Part shown: in pieces, positions 58,571 to 64,000 of the stretch
Position numbering within the stretch: position 1 is the stretch's first letter
How the letters are laid out: each line of letters begins with the position of its first letter
Assembly: GCA_039923855.1 (NCBI GenBank)
Contig: JBDTBW010000019.1
Coordinates: forward strand, 1 to 64,000
Reading direction: 5' to 3'
DNA length: 64,000 nt
Source of the DNA: 66-474 sp039923855
GTDB taxonomy: Bacteria > Pseudomonadota > Gammaproteobacteria > Xanthomonadales > Rhodanobacteraceae
The notes under the pieces: model-generated
The model's input: only the letters and a program-made list of their open reading frames with translations
Databases searched by the model: none
What the model was told of the DNA's origin: nothing
Program-made: the position numbers and the translations under genes

Positions 58571-60874
58571 ATGGATTATTGGGCACACAGCTCCCGCTCC
58601 GATTCGCCGGGCGGGCCATTCGGTCCGCACTTGCTGGCTGATCATCTGCGCGCGGTGGCGGGGTTGGCATCGGGCTTCGCGGCCGCGTTCGACAGTCATG
58701 AATGGGGATACCTCGCCGGGTTGTGGCACGACCTCGGCAAATATCGTCCGGGCTTTCAACGTTACATCCAGCAGACGCACGATCCCGACGCGCATATCGA
58801 AGGCCACGTCGCAGGGCACGACAAGACGCATTCCTCGGCAGGCGCGCTGCACGCGCTGGACAAACTCGGCGAAGGTTTGGGGCGCGTTTTGGCGTTCCTC
58901 ATCGCGGGCCACCACGTAGGCCTTCAAGATTGGGAACCTGGCGATGGTGCCGGCGCAAGCCTCAAGTGTCGCATCGCGAAAGAAAACGTAGACAGTTGGC
59001 GCGAATACAACGAAGCCATCGCTCAAGCTATTCCCGCTGACATTCTCGCCAGTGAAAAGCCGACAGCAGTCAGTCCGGCAGCCAAAGCCGGTTTCGCCCT
59101 GTGGCTGCACATGCTGTTTTCCTGCCTTGTCGATGCCGATTTTCTCGATACCGAGGCTTACTTCAGTCCTGAAAAAGCTGCGGCCCGTGGCAAATATCCA
59201 TCGCTCACGGAGATGAAAGTGGCGCTGGATGAGCACTTGCGCGATATGACCAAGCGCGTCGCTGCAAGCGGCTCATCACCGCTCAATGTCAAGCGTGCCG
59301 AAGTGTTGGCCGCGTGTCGTGAAAAAGCGACATTGCCGCCCGGCTTCTTTACATTGACCGTGCCCACCGGCGGCGGCAAGACGCTGTCCTCGCTCGCGTT
59401 CGCGCTGGAACACGCGCTCGCGCATGGCAAACGCCGTGTTGTCTATGCGATTCCGTATACCAGCATCATCGAGCAGAGTGCCAAGGTTTTCCGCGGTGCG
59501 TTCAAGTCATTGGGTGAAGATCTCGTTGTCGAACACCACAGCAATCTCGACGTCGACCCACGCAAGGAGGACCATGCCAATCGACTGGCCGCCGACAACT
59601 GGGACGCCCCGCTGATCGTCACCACCAATGTACAGCTTTTCGAATCACTGCATGCGGCGCGCACCAGCCGCTGCCGCAAACTGCACAACCTCGTCGACAG
59701 CGTGATCGTGCTGGATGAGGCGCAGATGCTACCACGCGATTTTCTGGCGCCAGTGCTGCAAACGCTTAAGCTGCTGGTCGAACACTACGGCGTCACCGTT
59801 GTTCTTTGCACCGCGACGCAACCGATGCTGGCGTCCCGGCACGAACCGGTGACGAACCGCAAGCTGCTCGACGGCATCGACGATGCGCGCGCAATTATCG
59901 ATGCGCCCGAGCACTTGTTTGCGGCCTTGAAGCGTGTCGATGTCCATCTACCCGTGGATTTCAGCAATCCGACATCATGGGAGTCGCTTGCGGCAGATAT
60001 CGCGCAGCACGACTGCGTGCTCGTCATCGTCAACACACGTAAAGACGCGCACCGTTTGTTCAAACTGATTCCGCAAGAGGGCGCCGTGCATCTGTCGGCC
60101 CTGATGTGTGCCAAGCATCGCAGCAATGTCATTGCGTCCATCACGCAACGACTTGCAGCCAAGCGCTGCGGCAAGGACACACGGCCGCTGCGCGTGGTCA
60201 GCACGCAACTCGTCGAAGCCGGCGTCGATCTCGATTTTCCCGTCGTCTATCGTGCGTTGGCCGGCATGGATTCCATAGCGCAAGCGGCGGGACGCTGCAA
60301 TCGCGAAGGCTTGCTGCCGCACCCGGGGCAAGTTCACGTCTTCGTGCCATCGAAGTCAGGACTACCCGGCCAGATGCGCCAAGGTGAACAGACCACGCGC
60401 GAACTCGCTGCCACGGGCAGACTAACCGACCCGCTTGCGCCAGCAACATTCCGCGACTACTTCGATCGCTTCTACGGACAGGATGCGGACGGCAAGTTCG
60501 ATCGGGAAGGCATCCTTGAACTTCAGAAACCGGAGCGCGCAGCATTTCGCACCGCGGCGAGCAAATTTCGCTTGATCGACGACGATGGCGAGACCGTGAT
60601 CGTGCCCTACAATCCAAGTGGTGGCGCGAATGATGCCAGTCCGGTTTATGGCTTGTTGGGAGCGTTCGCCAAGGATGGCAATGCGAAGGGAATACGACGC
60701 GAGTTGCAGCGCTTCACCGTAACCGTGCCGCGCAAGCAGCTCGAGCAATTGCTCGCGCAAGGTGATATCGAGGAGCGTGCGGGGCTATGGCTTTCGCTGG
60801 ATAGCCGCTATGACCCTGTCTTCGGTTTGCTGCTGCCGGACGATCAATTTGCAGCCAGCGCTTTGGTCACATGA
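58571..60874 (+). CDS. cas3: CRISPR-associated helicase/nuclease Cas3 (type I-C)
   Basis: A 767-residue interference nuclease. The N-terminal HD domain has LAGLWHDLGKY and FLIAGHHVGLQDW. The helicase has Walker A VPTGGGKTLSSLA, the DEAQ box LDEAQMLP, LCTATQP and motif VI AQAAGRCNREG. Recruited by Cascade, it degrades target DNA. It is followed by cas5c, cas8c and cas7c, the I-C order. Its last bases overlap an antisense small ORF. Confidence 0.97.
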   Translation: MDYWAHSSRSDSPGGPFGPHLLADHLRAVAGLASGFAAAFDSHEWGYLAGLWHDLGKYRPGFQRYIQQTHDPDAHIEGHVAGHDKTHSSAGALHALDKLGEGLGRVLAFLIAGHHVGLQDWEPGDGAGASLKCRIAKENVDSWREYNEAIAQAIPADILASEKPTAVSPAAKAGFALWLHMLFSCLVDADFLDTEAYFSPEKAAARGKYPSLTEMKVALDEHLRDMTKRVAASGSSPLNVKRAEVLAACREKATLPPGFFTLTVPTGGGKTLSSLAFALEHALAHGKRRVVYAIPYTSIIEQSAKVFRGAFKSLGEDLVVEHHSNLDVDPRKEDHANRLAADNWDAPLIVTTNVQLFESLHAARTSRCRKLHNLVDSVIVLDEAQMLPRDFLAPVLQTLKLLVEHYGVTVVLCTATQPMLASRHEPVTNRKLLDGIDDARAIIDAPEHLFAALKRVDVHLPVDFSNPTSWESLAADIAQHDCVLVIVNTRKDAHRLFKLIPQEGAVHLSALMCAKHRSNVIASITQRLAAKRCGKDTRPLRVVSTQLVEAGVDLDFPVVYRALAGMDSIAQAAGRCNREGLLPHPGQVHVFVPSKSGLPGQMRQGEQTTRELAATGRLTDPLAPATFRDYFDRFYGQDADGKFDREGILELQKPERAAFRTAASKFRLIDDDGETVIVPYNPSGGANDASPVYGLLGAFAKDGNAKGIRRELQRFTVTVPRKQLEQLLAQGDIEERAGLWLSLDSRYDPVFGLLLPDDQFAASALVT

Positions 60875-60983
60875 TCTTGAAGAGAACCACCGCGATGGCT
60901 ACGACAATGGTCGTTATCACAACTCCCCAAAAGCGAGCGTCGGGTAACTCCGTAAGCAGACGGCGAAGTTCACGCATGAACAT
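60867..60983 (-). CDS. 38-residue hydrophobic ORF, candidate CreT-like toxin
   Basis: An antisense ORF starting at ATG 60983 (or 60977): MFMRELRRLLTELPDARFWG, then VVITTIVVAIAVVLFKIM. A short basic amphipathic helix is followed by a 16-18-residue membrane helix, like type I toxins. Its stop overlaps the cas3 end by 8 bp in the opposite direction. A sigma70-like promoter (TTGACT-N18-TATGCT) and a 15/18 match to an adjacent crRNA-like spacer lie upstream. Toxicity is inferred. Confidence 0.6.
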   Translation of the reverse strand: MFMRELRRLLTELPDARFWGVVITTIVVAIAVVLFKIM

Positions 60984-60990
60984 TCTATAT

Positions 60991-61011
60991 TTCTTTCTGT
61001 GGGACGTTGTG
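60991..61011 (+). promoter_or_regulatory. candidate Cascade target with TTC PAM
   Basis: TTC (60991-60993) is the PAM expected for type I-C. The following TTTCTGTGGGACGTTGTG (60994-61011) matches the spacer-like segment at 61064-61081 in 15 of 18 positions; mismatches are at positions 6, 12 and 17. Positions 6 and 12 are flipped out in type I guides, so pairing would be close to full in this stretch. It covers the putative start site and leader of the small ORF. Confidence 0.6.
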
Positions 61012-61013
61012 AT

Positions 61014-61043
61014 AGCATAAATTCGCCGCTTGAACGAAGTCAA
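61014..61043 (-). promoter_or_regulatory. promoter of the small ORF
   Basis: On the minus strand, TTGACT (61038-61043) is spaced 18 bases from TATGCT (61014-61019). Transcription would start near 61007, giving a leader of about 24 bases. The -35 overlaps the degenerate repeat. Confidence 0.55.
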
Positions 61044-61089
61044 GTTCTGGCGCGGATTGAAACTTTCTTTGGGATGTTGGGTGACTGTT
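61024..61089 (+). ncRNA. crRNA-like RNA (degenerate CRISPR repeat and spacer)
   Basis: 61024-61052 can fold CGCC-g-CTTGA-acgaag-TCAAG-ttct-GGCG. It is followed by CGGATTGAAAC (61053-61063), 11 bases like the 5' handle left by Cas5c on type I-C repeats (GGATTGAAAC). The spacer-like segment starts at 61064. The strong hairpin at 61090-61115 may end the RNA. Transcription may come from the cas operon or a local promoter, which I could not define. It would be processed by Cas5c and loaded into Cascade. Confidence 0.6.
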
Positions 61090-61115
61090 GGCCGTGGCGA
61101 TAAACCGCCACGGCC
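61090..61115 (+). terminator. strong hairpin upstream of cas5c
   Basis: GGCCGTGGCG-ataaac-CGCCACGGCC, a perfect 10-bp stem; no T-run. It is followed by CCCT-cgaa-AGGG (61117-61128), which holds part of the cas5c ribosome site. Together they may form the 3' end of the crRNA-like RNA or control cas5c translation. Confidence 0.55.
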
Positions 61116-61137
61116 GCCCTCGAAAGGGAGCAGATCC

Positions 61138-61878
61138 ATGTTTTGCTTGGAAGTTTCAGGTTTGTTCGCCTGCTTCAGCCGCCCCGAGATGAAAGTCGAG
61201 CGGGTTAGCTACGACGCGATCACGCCTTCCGCTGCGCGCGCCATTTTCGAGGCGATCCTGTGGAAGCCGGCCATCCGATGGCAGATCACGCGCATCGAAG
61301 TCTGCAATCCGATCCGCTGGATGTCCGTGCGCCGCAACGAGGTTGGCTCGGTGGTGGCAATGGGCAACGTCAAGAGCGCCATGAAAACCGGCACCGGTGA
61401 TCTGGGTTTGTACGTTGAGGAAAATCGTCAGCAACGCGCCGGATTGTTCTTGCGCGATGTGCGCTACCGGCTGCACGCGCGTTTCGAACGCGTCGATGCC
61501 AGCATGCACAAGCCAAACTATCCGCAACTGGTGGGCAAACTCGACGATACCGGCGAACACGAGTTGCTGCGCCAACCGGAATCGGACACGAAATACGCCG
61601 CGATGTTCGAGCGTCGCGCGCGCAAGGGTCAGTGCTTCAACCAGCCCTATCTCGGCACGCGCGAATTCGCCTGCAATTTCCGCTTGATTGATCCGACGGC
61701 CGAACCGTTCGATCCGCCCGAGGAACTGCGTGGCGAACGCGATCTCGGCTGGGTGCTCTACGACTTGGATTTCGGACCGCCGCCGCACGACGATCCGAAA
61801 CCGTTGTTCTTCCGCGCACGTCTGCGTGACGGTGTCCTGGATGTGCCCGCACGCAACAGCGAGGAGGTGCGAGGATGA
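61138..61878 (+). CDS. cas5c: Cas5c (Cas5d) crRNA endonuclease
   Basis: A 246-residue RAMP protein of type I-C. In these systems Cas5 replaces Cas6 and cuts the repeat to leave an 11-nt handle. Characteristic stretches are FACFSRPEMKVERVSYDAIT, ARAIFEAILWKPAIRW, RDVRYRLHARF, KGQCFNQPYLGTREF and a C-terminal FFRARLRDGVLDVP. ATG 61138 has AAGGGAG before it; its stop overlaps cas8c by 4 bases. Confidence 0.95.
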   Translation: MFCLEVSGLFACFSRPEMKVERVSYDAITPSAARAIFEAILWKPAIRWQITRIEVCNPIRWMSVRRNEVGSVVAMGNVKSAMKTGTGDLGLYVEENRQQRAGLFLRDVRYRLHARFERVDASMHKPNYPQLVGKLDDTGEHELLRQPESDTKYAAMFERRARKGQCFNQPYLGTREFACNFRLIDPTAEPFDPPEELRGERDLGWVLYDLDFGPPPHDDPKPLFFRARLRDGVLDVPARNSEEVRG

Positions 61879-63626
61879 TTCTGCAAGCACTCAACGATTA
61901 TTACGAACGCAAGAAAGACAGCGGTGAGCTGGCTCCAGAGGGCTTCGAGCGCAAGCAGATTCCGTTCGTGCTCGTGCTCGACGAGTCGGGCGCGCTCGTG
62001 CAGATCGACGATACCCGAAGCGGTGCGGGCAAGAAAAAGCAGGCACGGTCGTTCGTCATTCCTCAGACCGTCAAGAAGACGTCGGGCGTCGCCGCTAACC
62101 TGTTGTGGGATACAGCAGAATACGCGCTGGGCATCGATACGCGCGGGCGGCCGAAACGTGTCGCCGAACAGCGTGCCGCTTTCATGAAACGTCTCGATGA
62201 ACTGAAACCCGTCTGGAACGACACTGGCCTCGCGGCTGTGCGTCGATACCTAACCAACCTCGATCTGGAACGGCTCGGACAAGAACCGCTTTGGGCGGAA
62301 ATTCACGAAAGCAATCCGCTTGTCTCGTTCCGGCTGTCGAGCGACGGCAGCGATACGCTGATCTGCCAGCGCCCTGCCGTGGTTGCGGCCTTGCAATCGT
62401 TGCCGTCCGACGATCAGGCGAACGAGGGATTCTGCCTAGCTCGCGGTGAAACCGACACCATCGCGCGACTGCATCCTGCCATCAAGGGTGTGTGGAATGC
62501 ACAGACTTCGGGCGCAAATATCGTCTCGTTCAACCTCGCAGCGTTTAATTCCTACGGCAAGGACCGGGGTGCCAACGCGCCGGTCGGCGAACGTGCAGCG
62601 TTCACCTACACGACCGCGCTGAACCATCTGCTCCGCAAGGGTTCATCGCAGAGATTGCAGGTCGGCGATGCCTCCACGGTGTTCTGGGCCACGGAGAAGT
62701 CGGGTTTCGAGAACGATTTTGCCGCCATGTTCGGCGCCGGTGACAAGGACGATCCGGATCGGAACACGCAGACCGTGCGCAATCTTCTGAAGGCGACCGA
62801 GACGGGCGTGTACTTGGAAGATGATGCGGAAACACGCTTCTGCGTGCTCGGTCTCGCTCCGAATGCTGCCCGTATCGCCGTGCGTTTCTGGCAAGTCGGC
62901 CTGGTGAAGGATTTCGCACTGCACATCCGCCAGCACTTCGATGACATCGAAATCGTCAGGCCCGGCTTCGAAAAGCCATACCCGTCGTTGTTTCGTCTGC
63001 TGAATTCGATCGCGCTACAGAACAAGTCAGAGAACGTGCCGCCGGACCTCGCTGGCGACACGATGCGCTCAATCCTCACCGGACTGCCTTATCCGGCGAT
63101 GCTGCTGCAAGCCGCCGTGCGCCGCTGCCGCGCCGAGCAAAACGTCAATTTTCCCCGTGCCGCCATTCTCAAGGCGTCGCTCAACCGGCTGGTTCGATCG
63201 CACCGGCTGAATGCGAAGGAGCTACTCATGAGTCTTGACAGAAGCAATACCGATCCGGGTTATCGCCTGGGTCGCCTTTTTTCTTCACTTGAACGCATCC
63301 AGAGCGCGGCGCAACCTGGCATCAATGCCACGATTCGCGACCGCTACTACGGCGCGGCAAGCAGTTCTCCATCCGGCGTCTTCCCGGTTCTACTCAGGCT
63401 TAAAAACCATCATCTGTCAAAACTCGACAATCCGCGGCTGGCGACATGGTTCGAAAAGCTGCTTGGAGAGATCTTCGAGGGTATCGACGGTTTTCCGCCA
63501 CACCTCAGCCTGTCAGAGCAGGGCCTGTTCGCCGTCGGCTACTACCACCAGCAACAGGATTTCTTCAAAGGCAAGCCGAAAGACACATCCGATCCATCAT
63601 CATCCGATAGCAATGGGGAGCAATGA
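61875..63626 (+). CDS. cas8c: Cas8c (Csd1) large subunit
   Basis: A 583-residue large subunit of the type I-C Cascade that reads the PAM. It has an ILQALNDYYERKKDSGELAP start, LWDTAEYALG, the C-terminal block rich in conserved RLFSSLERIQ, and HLSLSEQGLFAVGYYHQQQ near the end. Translation is coupled to cas5c (ATGA). It contains an internal start for Cas11c. Confidence 0.95.
   Translation: MILQALNDYYERKKDSGELAPEGFERKQIPFVLVLDESGALVQIDDTRSGAGKKKQARSFVIPQTVKKTSGVAANLLWDTAEYALGIDTRGRPKRVAEQRAAFMKRLDELKPVWNDTGLAAVRRYLTNLDLERLGQEPLWAEIHESNPLVSFRLSSDGSDTLICQRPAVVAALQSLPSDDQANEGFCLARGETDTIARLHPAIKGVWNAQTSGANIVSFNLAAFNSYGKDRGANAPVGERAAFTYTTALNHLLRKGSSQRLQVGDASTVFWATEKSGFENDFAAMFGAGDKDDPDRNTQTVRNLLKATETGVYLEDDAETRFCVLGLAPNAARIAVRFWQVGLVKDFALHIRQHFDDIEIVRPGFEKPYPSLFRLLNSIALQNKSENVPPDLAGDTMRSILTGLPYPAMLLQAAVRRCRAEQNVNFPRAAILKASLNRLVRSHRLNAKELLMSLDRSNTDPGYRLGRLFSSLERIQSAAQPGINATIRDRYYGAASSSPSGVFPVLLRLKNHHLSKLDNPRLATWFEKLLGEIFEGIDGFPPHLSLSEQGLFAVGYYHQQQDFFKGKPKDTSDPSSSDSNGEQ
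63228..63626 (+). CDS. cas11c: Cas11c from internal start in cas8c
   Basis: Within cas8c, AAGGAG (63216-63221) lies 6 bases before an in-frame ATG at 63228, giving 132 residues (MSLDRSNTDPGYRLGRLFSS onward). In other type I-C systems the small subunit is made by just such internal initiation. The strong ribosome site in the middle of a gene supports it. Confidence 0.8.
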   Translation: MSLDRSNTDPGYRLGRLFSSLERIQSAAQPGINATIRDRYYGAASSSPSGVFPVLLRLKNHHLSKLDNPRLATWFEKLLGEIFEGIDGFPPHLSLSEQGLFAVGYYHQQQDFFKGKPKDTSDPSSSDSNGEQ

Positions 63627-63627
63627 A

Positions 63628-64000
63628 ATGAGCCTGGAAAAACGCTACGACTTCGTCCTGCTGTTCGACGTGCAGGACGGCAACCCCAATGGCGACCCAG
63701 ACGCCGGCAACCTGCCACGTCTCGATGCCGAATCCGGTCACGGCCTTGTCACCGACGTCTGCCTCAAACGCAAAGTGCGCAATTACGTTGGCCTCGCCAA
63801 GGGCGAGCAACCTCCTTACGAAATCTACGTCAAGGAAAAGGCCGTGCTGAACAAGCAGCACGAGCGTGCGTATATCGGTATCGGCGCAGAAAATGCGCTC
63901 AAGGGGAACGATAAGAAACGCAAGGGCGGCGACAAGGTGGATGAAGCGCGCGCATGGATGTGCAAGAACTTCTTCGACGTGCGCACCTTCGGCGCTGTGA
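63628..64000 (+). CDS. cas7c: Cas7c (Csd2), 5' part
   Basis: Starts 1 base after the cas8c stop with GGGGAG upstream. It begins MSLEKRYDFVLLFDVQDGNP then NGDPDAGNLPR, the Csd2 signature, and LVTDVCLKRKVRNYV. The window cuts it after about 124 codons. Backbone subunit of Cascade; cas4, cas1, cas2 and the array are expected to the right. Confidence 0.95.
   Translation, partial: MSLEKRYDFVLLFDVQDGNPNGDPDAGNLPRLDAESGHGLVTDVCLKRKVRNYVGLAKGEQPPYEIYVKEKAVLNKQHERAYIGIGAENALKGNDKKRKGGDKVDEARAWMCKNFFDVRTFGAV

Noticed and set aside
58571..64000. CRISPR array within the window
   Set aside because: No run of regularly spaced identical repeats is present; only the single degenerate repeat at 61024-61063 was found. 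The array must lie beyond the right edge.

Overview
The window is GC-rich chromosomal DNA that reads like a gammaproteobacterium of the order Lysobacterales/Xanthomonadales. The evidence is a cobalamin-dependent methionine synthase split into two genes behind an ArsR-methyltransferase fusion, a fimT-pilV-pilW-pilX-pilY1-pilE minor-pilin operon, and many dispersed short hairpin repeats (cores such as CCCTCTCCC/GGGAGAGGG). The assignment rests on gene content only.

Layout. 0.1-5 kb: 5'-nucleotidase, an asparagine-synthase-like protein, acyl-CoA dehydrogenase and an exported esterase. 5-10.3 kb: methionine cycle (arsR-methyltransferase, metH in two halves), with repeat elements before, between, inside and after the metH halves. 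10.87-20.89 kb: a decayed integrative mobilizable island in a tRNA-Val(CAC) gene, with 47-bp att repeats, arm-type repeats at both ends, a tyrosine integrase, higBA, a broken RelE toxin, a relic oriT and mobC, IS remnants and an envelope-type cargo (PepSY, COG4705, two LAB_N proteins, an ArnT-like transferase, AsnB). 21.1-28.7 kb: type IV pilus minor pilins. 28.9-31 kb: uvrB. 31-35.6 kb: a two-gene SIR2-like/TIR plus STAND-NTPase/repeat module that resembles an NLR-like immune system. 36.7-58.2 kb: a winged-helix/TPR membrane regulator, divergent from a trimeric autotransporter, followed by about twenty mostly exported proteins, including two expanded families. 58.6-64 kb: a type I-C CRISPR-Cas operon (cas3, cas5c, cas8c with internal cas11c, start of cas7c), cut by the window edge.

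Two observations stand out. First, the cas3-cas5c gap holds a degenerate CRISPR repeat that keeps a stem base and an 11-nt GATTGAAAC-type handle. It is followed by a spacer-like segment that matches, in 15 of 18 positions and next to a TTC PAM, the promoter/leader of a divergent 38-residue hydrophobic ORF. Two of the three mismatches fall at positions 6 and 12, which type I guides do not pair. This is the architecture of a CreTA-type CRISPR-guarding toxin-antitoxin module, or of a crRNA-like autorepressor. Second, a 36-bp motif occurs four times (39626, 41742, 47725, 50550), always in the same orientation and 56-105 bp before a gene for an exported protein. One copy lies at the start of the winged-helix regulator itself, which suggests an exported-protein regulon not explained by any single annotated gene.
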